Counted from the stretch's first letter, positions 1-9,146 are shown. The stretch: 64,000 nt of DNA from an uncultured Desulfobacter sp. (GCF_963666145.1 NZ_OY762614.1:5756501-5820500); one strand, 5' to 3'. The notes: generated from the sequence alone by a model not told the origin. Translations and numbers: made by a program.

Positions 1-398
1 GACAGAAGGATGCCCCAGAATCGGTTCTCAGTCCGGCCGGAATATTGGATCTTGCGCTCATCCATCTCTTTTGCAAGGCCCGGATCATTCACCCGGACGG
101 TAACAAATTTCTGCCCCTGTACGCCCTTGAGAATACCTTCAATCTTCTCGGGACCTATCAGAATGTCATCCACGCTGCCCTCGGCCATGGCCTGCTTGAA
201 ACGGCTGTAGGGAATCGTCTCTGTCTTAGGAGCAAAAAAAGACTGCTGCAGATAGACAAGCCCCCAAAAAATGATGAGAACCGTCCAGAAATTTAAAAGA
301 GGCGCCCCGGGTTTCTTGTCTGATGCGGCCTGTGTTCGACCAAAGAGGCTGCGCAATTTTTCCTGGATGGTGTTAATCGGATTGGGTTTGTTTGACAT
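1..398 (-). CDS. ftsH: ATP-dependent zinc metalloprotease FtsH, N-terminal part (runs off the window)
   Basis: The first 132 codons are visible; the rest lies beyond base 1. A basic cytoplasmic N-terminus (about residues 1-35) is followed by one hydrophobic segment (about 37-53, LLNFWTVLIIFWGLVYL). Next comes the start of the periplasmic FtsH_ext domain, with the family pattern IPYSRFKQAM followed by a VDDI strand. FtsH is a membrane-anchored AAA+ protease that removes misfolded membrane and regulatory proteins. The AAA+ and HExxH parts cannot be seen, so this rests on the N-terminal pattern. The ATG at 396-398 lies 165 bp downstream of grpE on the same strand, which suggests an operon of radical SAM gene, grpE and ftsH. 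The FtsH modulators HflK and HflC are encoded at 37979-40032. Confidence 0.85.
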   Translation of the reverse strand, partial: MSNKPNPINTIQEKLRSLFGRTQAASDKKPGAPLLNFWTVLIIFWGLVYLQQSFFAPKTETIPYSRFKQAMAEGSVDDILIGPEKIEGILKGVQGQKFVTVRVNDPGLAKEMDERKIQYSGRTENRFWGILL

Positions 399-563
399 GG
401 ACTGAATCCTTTTCAGCAATCATAGACAACGCAGTTTCTACCACTGGACTTGGCCTTGATCCTTCTATGTTTTCTTTTTCCACGGAAGTCCGATCCAAGT
501 TCTCCCAAAGCCGGACCGATTTACTGGTTGCCCCGGATGCAGCGGTTGGGGGCGGGAGTGCTT

Positions 564-1109
564 TTACCCCGCCGCCACCATGACCTGGGCCGGGCGCAGC
601 AGTTTGCCGTGATATAAATATCCTTTTCTTTCAACCCTTACCACGGTATGGGCAATTGCTGCAGGATTCCGGACCACTCCAAGGGCGTCATGGATCTTCG
701 GGTCAAACACGGCGCCTAAAGCCTCAATTGGCTGGACCTCATGTTTGATGAAAAACTGATCCAGAATGCCTTTGAGCCCTTGGATTCCCTGGAAGATATT
801 GCGGCTGTCATCTTCACCGGAGATATGGTTCAAAGCAAGATCCAGCCCGTCAGCCAGCTTGATCACATCTTTGAGCAGTTCTGTTCTTTGCCCCTCTATT
901 TCAAGAGCGGAGGCGCGTGCCAGGCGCTTTTTCGTGTTTTCCAGATCAGCGAGCAGATAATAATATTTCTCCTCCCAGTCAGATGCCGGATCTGAGGTTT
1001 GCGCCTCCGGCCCCCTCAGCCCTGAAAATTCATCTTCCAGACCGTAGCCGGGTTGGGAAAAAGAATCTTTCAGTGCAGCATGTAGTTTTTTTTGAATTTT
1101 ATTGACCAT
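564..1109 (-). CDS. grpE: Nucleotide exchange factor GrpE (copy 1)
   Basis: 181 aa, normal GrpE length. GrpE dimers release ADP from DnaK and act as the thermosensor of the DnaK-DnaJ cycle in the cytoplasm. The central helix (KYYYLLADLENTKKRLAR, about 47-65) and the C-terminal beta head ending in VVRVERKGYLYHGKLLRPAQV are family hallmarks. The N-terminus overlaps the 3' end of the radical SAM gene by 11 bp, which points to translational coupling. It is clearly paralogous to the GrpE at 45490-46038, sharing most of the head domain. Two GrpE genes with a single DnaK in the window suggest operon-specific exchange factors. Confidence 0.93.
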   Translation of the reverse strand: MVNKIQKKLHAALKDSFSQPGYGLEDEFSGLRGPEAQTSDPASDWEEKYYYLLADLENTKKRLARASALEIEGQRTELLKDVIKLADGLDLALNHISGEDDSRNIFQGIQGLKGILDQFFIKHEVQPIEALGAVFDPKIHDALGVVRNPAAIAHTVVRVERKGYLYHGKLLRPAQVMVAAG

Positions 1110-2598
1110 TTTTACTCCTCATATAAATATAACGTTCACAGATTTTCCGGTAATGATACCCGTATATAGATAAGGTCACGGCCAGGGAAATCAGCCGGGG
1201 TTTTCTAAGGAGGGTCCATAGAATCAACTGCCAATAGCAGAACCGCTCTTTTCCCAGGATACCCAGCCTGAGGCTTGCCCTGAAAAAAGAGAGAAACCGC
1301 TGGAAATCCAGGGGCTGGAACACCTCCGGGGGCGTGAGGGCCCGCAACTGGGTCTTGACCCGCCGGTAATAATTTGCCGGGGAATAAATCTGTTTCATGA
1401 TCCGTTGATACCCCTTTGACAGCGCCTCCATTCCCATCCGGGGCAGAATATTGGTTGTGCCGTCCACATTATCGCCGGTAAATGGCCTGACCACCCGGCT
1501 CTGGCGCTGAAGCCTGTCAAACAGCCGGGTTCCGGGAGGGGCCTGAAGCATCCCCACCATGGCCATGACGATTCCACTGTTCTGGATAAAATCGATCTGG
1601 CGTTGAAAAATGGAGGGCGGGTCACTGTCAAATCCCACGATAAACCCGCCCATCACCTGCAGGCCGCTGCGGTGGATGATGGCCACGCTTTCAAGCAGAT
1701 CCCTGTTTTTATTTTGAATTTTATGGCATTCGCTCAAGGCGGTTTCATCCGGGGATTCGATACCGATGAAGACCGAGTCAAATCCCGCCTTTACCATCAG
1801 GGAAAGCAGGTCCGGATCATCGGCCAGGTTGATGGAAGATTCCGTGAAAAAGACACATCCCTTTTTATCACTGCGCCATTGGATCAGGGCCGGAAGCAGA
1901 TGGCTTTTCAGAAATCGCTTGTTGCCGATAAAATTATCATCCACAAAAAATATGCTGCTCCGCCAGCCCATATCATAGATACGGTCAAGTTCCCCAATGA
2001 TCTGGCCGGGGGTTTTCAGCCGGGGACTGTGTCCGAACAATGCGGTGACATTGCAAAAATCGCAGTTAAAGGGGCATCCCCTGGAAAACTGGATGCTCAA
2101 TGCGGCATACCGGTTTACCTTCAGCAGATGCCACAGGGGAACCGGCGTCTCACCAAGGTCACTGAACCCTTCCGCCCGATAGATCTTTTTTGCCTGGCCC
2201 TTTTCCAGATCTGATAAAAACAGGGGCAGTGTCAGCTCGGCTTCATCCAGCACCAGGTGATCCGCAGTCCCGAATTGCTCCGGTTCAGCCGTAAAAAGAG
2301 GACCGCCGCAGACGATGGGCACCAGCAAGGCTTTGCACCGGTCAATAATCCGGCAGGCGGATTCGCGCTGAACCGTCATTCCCCCCATAAAGACCATGTC
2401 CGCCCATAAAAGGTCCGTGTCGCTCAGGCGTTCCACATTGGTATCCACAAGTTTCTTGGACCATTTTTCTGGCAGCAGCGCCGCCACCGTCAGAAGGCCC
2501 AATGGGGGAAACGCAGCTTTTTTGCCGATGAAACTGACCGCATGATTAAAGGACCAGAAAGTGTCCGGAAATTCGGGATAAATCAGTAAAATATTCAT
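1099..2598 (-). CDS. B12-binding domain radical SAM protein
   Basis: 499 aa. An N-terminal Rossmann-like cobalamin-binding region (about 1-140, starting NILLIYPEFP) precedes a radical SAM core. The cluster motif is C175-x3-C179-x2-C182 in RGCPFNCDFCN. The C-terminal 130 residues match the extension of the DUF4070-type group in this superfamily. Such proteins bind a 4Fe-4S cluster and SAM to start radical chemistry; the substrate cannot be read from sequence. It is the first gene after a well-formed sigma-54 promoter (2653-2667) and overlaps grpE, so it seems to be co-expressed with grpE and ftsH. A link to repair or modification under stress is inference only. Confidence 0.88.
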   Translation of the reverse strand: MNILLIYPEFPDTFWSFNHAVSFIGKKAAFPPLGLLTVAALLPEKWSKKLVDTNVERLSDTDLLWADMVFMGGMTVQRESACRIIDRCKALLVPIVCGGPLFTAEPEQFGTADHLVLDEAELTLPLFLSDLEKGQAKKIYRAEGFSDLGETPVPLWHLLKVNRYAALSIQFSRGCPFNCDFCNVTALFGHSPRLKTPGQIIGELDRIYDMGWRSSIFFVDDNFIGNKRFLKSHLLPALIQWRSDKKGCVFFTESSINLADDPDLLSLMVKAGFDSVFIGIESPDETALSECHKIQNKNRDLLESVAIIHRSGLQVMGGFIVGFDSDPPSIFQRQIDFIQNSGIVMAMVGMLQAPPGTRLFDRLQRQSRVVRPFTGDNVDGTTNILPRMGMEALSKGYQRIMKQIYSPANYYRRVKTQLRALTPPEVFQPLDFQRFLSFFRASLRLGILGKERFCYWQLILWTLLRKPRLISLAVTLSIYGYHYRKICERYIYMRSKNGQ

Positions 2599-2652
2599 TT
2601 GGGATCTCCTTTTACCCGTTTTTTCGGGGCGGGATTGCTGTAACCTGATAGA

Positions 2653-2667
2653 GCAATCATTGTGCCA
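2653..2667 (-). promoter_or_regulatory. Sigma-54 promoter of the radical SAM-grpE-ftsH operon
   Basis: On the minus strand this reads TGGCAC-AATGA-TTGC. It is an exact match to the -24/-12 consensus with the required 5-base spacer. It lies 55 bp upstream of the radical SAM start codon. The same 15 bases, with one change in the spacer, recur at 59805-59819 upstream of dnaK. Confidence 0.82.
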
Positions 2668-2760
2668 AGGGACGGGTTGGGGAAGTTATTCTATGATGAT
2701 GCCGGCATTGAAAGGGAAAGACTCAAAGGAGGGGTTTGTTTAAAGAAGTCGGATGGCCTC

Positions 2761-2803
2761 AAAGGCGGTTTTATTTGTTCAATGGGTCATATGGTACCTT
2801 TTT
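2761..2803 (-). promoter_or_regulatory. Putative activator site (UAS) for the 2653-2667 promoter
   Basis: An AT-rich imperfect inverted repeat (AAAGG ... CCTTT) with an internal TTCAATGGGTCATATGG core lies about 115 bp upstream of the -24 element. It aligns with the element at 59914-59956 upstream of dnaK. It lies just beyond the 3' end of the activator gene that may bind it. Function is inferred from recurrence and spacing. Confidence 0.5.
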
Positions 2804-2855
2804 AAGGTTCCCTTTTTGGAATCAGCTGCAGGATCGGCCACAAGAAAAATGGGCC

Positions 2856-4358
2856 TCATTGGGAATCAAAGGGAAGGCGCTCGGGAGGGACAATTGAGAG
2901 TTTGCGCATGCGGGCACGCAATGTGCTGCGGTTAAGGCCTAAGATCTGGGCGGCACTGTTCTTGCCGCTGACTTTCCAGTGGGTCTGTTCGAGCACGCGG
3001 ATGATATAATCTCGTTCAACCGCCTCCAGGGTTTTGAAGTCTTTGCTTAAATGCCTGTAGGATTTTTCCAGATCATCCGCCAGATGGAGTTTAGGACTTG
3101 ATGAATTGATCACTGCCCGTTCAAGAACATTTTCCATCTCCCGGACGTTTCCCGGCCAGTGATAATTTGAAAGGGCGTTCATTACGTTTTGGGGAACCAC
3201 CTTGATTCGTTTGCCCAGTCTCCGGGATATTTTTTCAATATAAAAATCTGTCAGGAGGGGGATATCCTCTTTTCTTTCACGCAGCGGCGGCATGGTAATT
3301 GGAAAGACATTGAGCCGGTACCACAGATCTTTTCTGAAACGCCCTTTTTCAACTTCATCCTCAAGGTTCCGGTTTGTCGCGGCAATGATCCGTACATCCA
3401 CCTTGGTGGTGTGAGAACTGCCCAAGCGCTCGAATTCACCGTCTTGAATGACCCTGAGCAGCTTTGGCTGCAATTCCAGAGGCAGTTCTCCGATTTCATC
3501 CAGAAACAGGGTGGCTTTGTCAGCAATTTCAAATCGCCCTTTTTGGTTGCGGTCGGCCCCGGTAAACGCGCCTTTTTCATGACCGAAAAGTTCGCTCTCT
3601 ATAAGATTTAAGGGCAATGCCGCACAATTGATTTTGACCAGTGCCCGGTTTTTCCGGTTGCTGTTGCTGTGAATTGCCCTGGCCACAAGCTCTTTACCTG
3701 TCCCTGTTTCACCGAGAACCATTACCGTTGTGTTGCTTTGGGCAATCTGCTCAACTTTGAAGAGCACATATTTAAGCCCGTCACTCTGACCGATAATGCT
3801 CTCGTGGTTATGTTCCAGCTTAATTTCTTCTTTAAGATACGCCTGTTCATCTTCAAGTTGCTTTTTCAGTACTTCGATTTCCTTTAAAGATTTTTCGACA
3901 ATTCGTTTTTCCTCTACGGTTTTCTGTTTTTCCAAAACAAGCTGTTCGGTCCTTTTTTTTACGATATCCTCAAGATTCCGTTTGTAATGCTCTTTTTCGG
4001 TCACATCCTCAATGGCCAGCAGAATCAACTCCACTTTTTTGAAATCGTTATCAATTCTTCGGGCATTCAGATGCATGATTTTTGGCCCGATGCCTTCAAA
4101 GGAATGCTCCACTTCGAAATCATTGAACACGGTGTTTTCAGGGAGGATCTTCTCAAGTAATTCTCTGAGTCTGGGGATGTTCCACTGCCCGTTGCCAAGG
4201 TCATAAATTAAAACGCCCTCTGTCTCTTCCTGCTTGGCACAAAAGGCCATGTAAAACGCATGATTTGATCTGACAATTTTTAAATCGGCATCAAGAACCA
4301 CGAGCGGTTCACGCACTGAATTGAGAATATTAGTGAAAAGGTCTAAAAAGTTTTGCAT
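2856..4358 (-). CDS. PAS domain sigma-54-dependent transcriptional activator (AAA+/Fis), candidate stress-regulon master regulator
   Basis: 500 aa. A PAS-like sensor occupies about 8-120 and a coiled-coil linker about 120-180. The AAA+ domain follows, with Walker A GETGTGKE at 216-223, the sigma-54 contact loop GAFTGA at 263-268, and Walker B LFLDEIGE at about 284-291. A Fis-type helix-turn-helix lies at about 443-488. There is no receiver domain, so it would be controlled by its PAS ligand or a partner rather than by direct phosphorylation. All elements needed to open -24/-12 promoters are present. It lies beside one such promoter and its inverted repeat, and nine similar units occur in the window, so it is the obvious candidate activator. 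A broken copy of its 3' end lies at 59960-60070 upstream of the dnaK promoter. Confidence 0.93.
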   Translation of the reverse strand: MQNFLDLFTNILNSVREPLVVLDADLKIVRSNHAFYMAFCAKQEETEGVLIYDLGNGQWNIPRLRELLEKILPENTVFNDFEVEHSFEGIGPKIMHLNARRIDNDFKKVELILLAIEDVTEKEHYKRNLEDIVKKRTEQLVLEKQKTVEEKRIVEKSLKEIEVLKKQLEDEQAYLKEEIKLEHNHESIIGQSDGLKYVLFKVEQIAQSNTTVMVLGETGTGKELVARAIHSNSNRKNRALVKINCAALPLNLIESELFGHEKGAFTGADRNQKGRFEIADKATLFLDEIGELPLELQPKLLRVIQDGEFERLGSSHTTKVDVRIIAATNRNLEDEVEKGRFRKDLWYRLNVFPITMPPLRERKEDIPLLTDFYIEKISRRLGKRIKVVPQNVMNALSNYHWPGNVREMENVLERAVINSSSPKLHLADDLEKSYRHLSKDFKTLEAVERDYIIRVLEQTHWKVSGKNSAAQILGLNRSTLRARMRKLSIVPPERLPFDSQ

Positions 4359-4412
4359 ATATGAATCCTAACATGTTTAGACTGCAATACATCTAATAGG
4401 AAATTATTCTGG

Positions 4413-4976
4413 TTATAACGGATTTATGGGACCCGTCCGTAAGCCTCCCAATGAACCCCAAATCAAAAGGTTTTGAAGCCAGTTTTCGTGGTACCGAAAT
4501 CCGTTAATTCTTTCAAAAGAACTCACATGGCCTTTTTGCTTTACCGTCCATGGATTGAGTGGGGCAAAATTTTGGGTAAGCGCCCAGGCACGAATGCTGA
4601 GATTGGCAGATTTCATAGTGCCGTGAAAGTACTTGGTACTGAATAAATGACGGTCCATCCGCTGTATAAGCCGGTCAACCATGTTGCTCGTTCTATGTGC
4701 GCCAGGAAAGTCATAGGCTTGGGAAAACTGTGGAAGATTATCCCTGAGCTTCTTGATTTTAACTGAAATGACGTCCGGAACGTCATTCTCAGTATTTCGA
4801 CACCATTCGGAAAGCCTCCGAACTCTTTGTGAGAATGATCTTTTGGACTCTGCCCTGAAGCAATCCCATAATCTGGTGGCGGCATCCAGAAAATGGTCCT
4901 TGTATTTTTTGCGTGAGCGATCACGTATGCCAATAAAAATATGTGTAAAAAGCAGGATAGCACGGCTATTGGTCAA
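4413..4976 (-). pseudogene. Transposase C-terminal relic
   Basis: The open frame gives 187 aa. Its second half resembles the C-terminal part of a DDE transposase group: HRTSNMVDRLIQRMDR, then RAWALTQNFAPLNPW, FERINGFRYHENWLQNLL and a terminal GSLGG. The N-terminal catalytic half is missing. The apparent start lies inside the last codons of the histidine kinase gene and is probably arbitrary. The relic separates the kinase from the sigma-54 activator, so an insertion may have split an older kinase-activator pair. I saw no terminal inverted repeats. Confidence 0.6.
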
Positions 4977-6288
4977 TCACGGGAAAAAATAGGGTGAAAC
5001 AGACGCCTTGTCCTGGTTCTCCGGTTGCCGTAACCGCGCCATTATGATTTTTAACAATGCCGTGAACAACGGCCAGGCCCAGGCCCAACCCCGCCCCGGT
5101 CCCAAACCCCCTGGTTGTAAAATAAGGATCAAATATCCGGCTCATGATTTCAGGATCAATGCCCGGACCATTGTCACATACCGATATTTTAGCGTAGGTT
5201 CCGGCTTTCAGAGCCGGATAGTGTTCCACAGCGCCCTGTTCTAAAAATTGAGTTTCCAATTTTATTTCAACGGACCCTCCGGTTTCCTCCATTGCCTGGG
5301 CGGCATTGGTGCCCAAGTTTATCAGAATCCGACCGAACTGGATGATATCTGCCAGGATCATCACTTCGGTATCCGGAACAATTGTGCGGATATTTATGGT
5401 AGATGGAATCAATGACCGTAATAATTTAAAGGCTTCATTTATCTCAACGGCAACATCCATCGGTTTTTGTTCCTGATCAGTCATAAAACTGAAGTTGAGC
5501 AGCATCTTTACAATGCCTGCCGCCCTTAAAGCGGCGGTTTTAATGGTGCCAAGCTTAGAATATGACGGTTCCCATTCCGGGATGTCTTCCATGAGAAATT
5601 CAACATTCCCGAGAATGATGAACAGTATATTATTGAAATCATGGGCGACGCCCCCGGCCATAGTAGCCATGGCTGTCATCTTGTGGGTCTGGAAAAGCTG
5701 TTTCTGTATGTGTTCCTGCTCTTTTTCCTTTTGTTTTCGCTCGCTGATGTCAATGATCACGGTTCGATATGGTCCGGGTTTGCCGATTTGGTATGACAGA
5801 ACCGTGCTTTCAAGTTGTACATAAAATGGGGTTGCATCTGTTTTTTCCATGCGCAGTTCGCAGCCCTGTTTTGTTTTTTCATCAGCAAGGCGCCATAGGT
5901 GCTGATAGAAAATGTCCTGATCTTCAGAAACGATATGGACGGATAACGCCTGGTCTATCAGAGAACTCCTTTCTATTGCCAACATATCCGCGAGAGTCAG
6001 GTTCGCATTCCGGATCACGCCGTTGAAGTCGATGGTAAGATACCCCACCGGCGCAGAATCATAGAGCTGCGTGTATTTTATCTGGGTTTTCATCAAGGCC
6101 TGCTGCGACCGCTGCAGTTCTTCATTCTGCAGTTCCAGTTCAATCTGGAAGGTCTGAAGTTCATGGATTAATTTGAGCGGATCATCCACAACAGGGGGCG
6201 TGCCGGAAAAAGCCTTACTGGCCATCATGGTTTCCGCCTGTTTGCGCAATTGATGAAATTTTTCCTGTGCATTTATTTTATGATTCAT
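4966..6288 (-). CDS. PAS domain sensor histidine kinase (soluble)
   Basis: 440 aa with no membrane segment. The N-terminal region (about 1-70, with LIHELQTFQIELELQNEEL) is shared with the PAS-LuxR protein at 12266-14044. A PAS domain lies at about 72-185. The HisKA H-box GGVAHDFNNIL has the phosphoacceptor at H216. The ATPase domain has an N-box (NLGTNAAQAM), G1 DNGPGID (372-378) and G2 GAGLGLGLAVVHG (398-410), so all catalytic motifs are intact. No response regulator with a receiver domain is in the window, so its target is unknown. It could signal to the sigma-54 activator by an indirect route. A 91-aa gene lies 22 bp upstream in the same orientation. Confidence 0.92.
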   Translation of the reverse strand: MNHKINAQEKFHQLRKQAETMMASKAFSGTPPVVDDPLKLIHELQTFQIELELQNEELQRSQQALMKTQIKYTQLYDSAPVGYLTIDFNGVIRNANLTLADMLAIERSSLIDQALSVHIVSEDQDIFYQHLWRLADEKTKQGCELRMEKTDATPFYVQLESTVLSYQIGKPGPYRTVIIDISERKQKEKEQEHIQKQLFQTHKMTAMATMAGGVAHDFNNILFIILGNVEFLMEDIPEWEPSYSKLGTIKTAALRAAGIVKMLLNFSFMTDQEQKPMDVAVEINEAFKLLRSLIPSTINIRTIVPDTEVMILADIIQFGRILINLGTNAAQAMEETGGSVEIKLETQFLEQGAVEHYPALKAGTYAKISVCDNGPGIDPEIMSRIFDPYFTTRGFGTGAGLGLGLAVVHGIVKNHNGAVTATGEPGQGVCFTLFFPVIDQ

Positions 6289-6310
6289 TTAACATCCCTG
6301 ATTTAAAAAT

Positions 6311-6586
6311 TTACCGGGTTGCCGTATCGATTAAATAATCGAATAAGATAATCTGTATTTTCCCCCAGCCGGCGCTGTCCGTTATCGGTACGTTCACTCC
6401 CCCTGTAAGCTGATGATACTTGACGTATTGATTGATTTCCGGTTTTTTGGTTCTGAGATTATTCCATATGGTATTTGCCTTATCAATTTCTGACAGTGCA
6501 GATATTGCATCTATCACATACACGTTCCCGCCATCGGTAAATCGGACAGGATGTTCATCCAATGAAAAATTGGTGCAGGGGTTCAT
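6311..6586 (-). CDS. Small protein of unknown function, possibly antirepressor-like
   Basis: 91 aa, ending 22 bp before the histidine kinase start, so probably co-transcribed. The ATG follows a purine-rich AGGAGA-like site. The stretch VIDAISALSEIDKANTIWNNL followed by a short basic region and a polar linker loosely resembles the N-terminal domain of BRO or phage antirepressor proteins. That similarity is weak and I would not transfer the function. There are no membrane segments or metal-binding clusters. Confidence 0.6.
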   Translation of the reverse strand: MNPCTNFSLDEHPVRFTDGGNVYVIDAISALSEIDKANTIWNNLRTKKPEINQYVKYHQLTGGVNVPITDSAGWGKIQIILFDYLIDTATR

Positions 6587-6774
6587 TTTATGGGTCTCCT
6601 GTTTTGTGATGACGATTTAAAATTTCAGGTATGCTGAGCTGAAAAATTGTTGCTGCGACAGAGAGCAGAAGCACGATATCAGTTGTGGCGTATCAATATT
6701 GGTCTCTTTTCTAAGCTAGTATAATAAGTCGGCAAGCTCCGGGTCAACACTTAAAAAGCACATAAAAAGGCGCA

Positions 6775-6816
6775 CATATCACCTATTCAAAATAGGCGAC
6801 AATTACATGTGATATG
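6775..6816. promoter_or_regulatory. Nested inverted repeat in a gene-free 0.8-kb interval
   Basis: Outer arms CATATCAC (6775-6782) and GTGATATG (6809-6816) enclose CCTATT-CAA-AATAGG (6782-6796). Read on the minus strand it resembles the inverted repeat upstream of dnaK. It could therefore be an activator site for the leftward 91-aa/kinase operon, but I found no convincing -24/-12 element at the expected distance. The rest of 6587-7403 holds only the 7080 and 7212 elements and no convincing gene. Confidence 0.35.
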
Positions 6817-7079
6817 ATGCGTATTCTGACGGACAGGGTATTGCCTGCCTCCAAAAAATACTAGGTCGCAAAGGAAAGAGGCAGGCAACCGTACCGGTGA
6901 ATTTCAGTCACTTTTCGTGTTCGATGTTTTTAACCCGTATTGCGGTTTTACAAAAAATATCAATTGCCCTGGGGCCGGTCAGCCCCTGTTCGATAAGGCC
7001 GGTTGAAAACAACCGTCGCGTTACGGTTTTGCGTGACACATGCCCTGCAACTTACAGAGGGCGGCAAATTATGATAATT

Positions 7080-7095
7080 CGGTCGAATATGACCG
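7080..7095 (+). promoter_or_regulatory. Putative activator site upstream of the DUF6178 gene
   Basis: The palindrome CGGTC-GAATAT-GACCG lies about 124 bp upstream of the -24-like element at 7212. The GGTC ... GACC arms match half-sites found before the chaperone operons. This is the shortest and weakest member of the set. Confidence 0.35.
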
Positions 7096-7211
7096 TTTGG
7101 TGTTATATTGTCTTTTTATCCGTCTGTTTCGGGCGTCTGGTTTATTTCTTATAAATGCAATTGCCTTAATGAATCAAATGGTTATGAGGCAGAATGCCAA
7201 AGATAGTGTCC

Positions 7212-7226
7212 TGGCATGCAAATTGA
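7212..7226 (+). promoter_or_regulatory. Sigma-54-like promoter of the DUF6178 gene
   Basis: Reads TGGCAT-GCAAA-TTGA. It deviates at the last -24 base and in the -12 GC. The flanking sequence (CCTGGCA ... TTG ... TTTAAAGAAAGA) closely matches the element at 61147 upstream of the groES operon. That supports common origin even though the -12 box is imperfect. Confidence 0.45.
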
Positions 7227-7412
7227 GATACAAGTTTAAAGAAAGAGAGATACAATCAGTCTTTAAAGACAGGATCATGATTCATTATGTCGGAAAATTC
7301 AAAGATGGGTTTAAAGATCATCTTTTAAAAAACGTGGGGTGATAAGCAGACCCAATTTAGTGGATGGGCCACTGTATTTTTATTTGTCCGAGAACCATAA
7401 CAGGTGAACAGC

Positions 7413-9146
7413 ATGAACCCGCAAGAGGATTATAAACTTGTCAATATACAGCAAAAAGACCTTAAGCTTCGGACGCTTCGTCAGGAAATCCTTGTCAGTG
7501 AATCTGAAAAAGCGTTGGAACTGATTCTTGATGCACCATCACCGGCCACACTGATACAGTCTTTTCCGGATCAAGATCTTTATTATCTGATGCACAAAAT
7601 AGGCCCCTATGATTTCATTCCAATTCTGTCCATAGCCAGATCAACACAATGGGAATATATCCTGGATGTGGAAGTTTGGGATGAGGACAGGCTGGATACC
7701 AGACTCATGACCCTGTCCTTTGACCTGCTGTTCCAGGCAGATCCTGAAAGATTTTTGCGATGGATAATGAAAGAGAAACCGGATTATTTTGAATTTTATC
7801 TGTTCAAAAACATGGATATTATCATCCGGGAGCATGACGAGGTACCTCCGGAGGATTTTGACGATTATATCACGCTTGATGATAAGTTCTATTTCAGGTT
7901 TCCGGATAAACCCAGAATGGCCGAAGAGGACAGGCCTGCGCACCAAAACGATCAGAATGCCTGGGAACTGATAGAAAAAATGGTCAGAACTGTTGCCGGA
8001 ATGGACCTGTCTGTTTTTCATGGACTGCTGCTTGAAACCAGTGCCATACTGACGGCTGAAACCGAGGAGGAACAATTCCGTCTTAAAACCCTCAGACTTG
8101 CTGAAAAAGGGTTTTTGCCCGCCCATGAGGCGATCGGTATCTATCAACCGACCCAACTTCCTTTTCTTCGTAAGCGACCGCAAAAAGCCTTACCTGATAA
8201 GGATGCATTAAACTCCGACATCCCATTGCCGCCCCAGTTTTTTTCCCGGTTTCTTGAAGGGGACGATCTGTTTGTCAGAACTCTGGAATTGTTTGAACCG
8301 CCATTTTTACTTACGCTTGAATTCGAACTTGCCGCATTGATCAATAAAATAATTTCCGCTGACAGAATCAAACTCAGGGATAAGGAAGATCTTGAAAAAG
8401 CGATTTTAAAGGCGTGTGCCTATTTGAATATCGGTCTTGAAGTCATGCTTGAAAGAGACCCGTCACCCGAAAGAGCCAGGAGAATAATTCAGGAATATTT
8501 TCTTGAAGATATTTTCAGAACCGGGTCAAGGGCCTGCATTACACTAAAGACCAAGGCCGATAACTGGTTCAAACACAGTTTGATCAACACAAAAAATCTG
8601 CCATTGAGTTTTCTGGGGGAAATGTTTTTGGGGGTTATTGGCGGTCTTTTCATCGAAAGACCGCTTTATTACGATAATTATGTCACAGGAAAATTATACC
8701 GAAACTTCAAATCTATTTCAGATATTGCCCGAACCGAGAAGAACTTGAACCAGATCATTGCGCTTGATCAGGTTCTGGGTACCCTTGATGTGAACCTCAA
8801 ATCGTTTAAAAAAGGGATCTTAACTTATAAAACACTTATTTTGACCCTGTGGGCAAGAAGCCGGTTAAACCTTTCATCAACACTTGAACCGATTCATATA
8901 AAGGTCTTTAAATCATTTTTTGCGGCGTTGTTTCCAAAATCAAAGGCTGAGGATTCCAGCGGGATTCAATTGGGAGACCTGGTTCTATGGATATCAGAAA
9001 CAAGCGGTAAGGATGAAGTGCAACTGGGAGATTTTTTTGAGATCCTGACCGATTTGATAAACGAACTGAATGAGGAATACGCCGCAGTCGATCCTGAAAA
9101 TATTGACCCCAGATTTATTCCCCATTTTTTATTAACGAACAAATAA
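7413..9146 (+). CDS. DUF6178 family protein
   Basis: 577 aa from the ATG at 7413, which has AGGTGA five bases upstream; a GTG at 7404 would add three residues. It is acidic and largely helical, with no signal peptide, membrane segment or nucleotide-binding motif. The opening LRQEILVSESEKALELILDAPSPATLIQSFPDQDLYYLMHKIG breaks into short motifs typical of DUF6178 proteins, which are common in sulfate-reducing Desulfobacterota. Their function is unknown. The gene stands alone, with 164 bp to the next gene. A sigma-54-like element and palindrome upstream suggest it belongs to the same regulon as the chaperones. Confidence 0.75.
   Translation: MNPQEDYKLVNIQQKDLKLRTLRQEILVSESEKALELILDAPSPATLIQSFPDQDLYYLMHKIGPYDFIPILSIARSTQWEYILDVEVWDEDRLDTRLMTLSFDLLFQADPERFLRWIMKEKPDYFEFYLFKNMDIIIREHDEVPPEDFDDYITLDDKFYFRFPDKPRMAEEDRPAHQNDQNAWELIEKMVRTVAGMDLSVFHGLLLETSAILTAETEEEQFRLKTLRLAEKGFLPAHEAIGIYQPTQLPFLRKRPQKALPDKDALNSDIPLPPQFFSRFLEGDDLFVRTLELFEPPFLLTLEFELAALINKIISADRIKLRDKEDLEKAILKACAYLNIGLEVMLERDPSPERARRIIQEYFLEDIFRTGSRACITLKTKADNWFKHSLINTKNLPLSFLGEMFLGVIGGLFIERPLYYDNYVTGKLYRNFKSISDIARTEKNLNQIIALDQVLGTLDVNLKSFKKGILTYKTLILTLWARSRLNLSSTLEPIHIKVFKSFFAALFPKSKAEDSSGIQLGDLVLWISETSGKDEVQLGDFFEILTDLINELNEEYAAVDPENIDPRFIPHFLLTNK

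Noticed and set aside
1603..2214. 203-aa plus-strand frame opposite the radical SAM gene
   Set aside because: A shadow of the real gene, which has clear motifs on the minus strand. The same applies to frames opposite groEL, dnaK, xfp and glgP.
7040..7342. 100-aa frame upstream of the DUF6178 gene
   Set aside because: It covers the palindrome and the promoter-like element, lacks a ribosome-binding site, and matches no family known to me.
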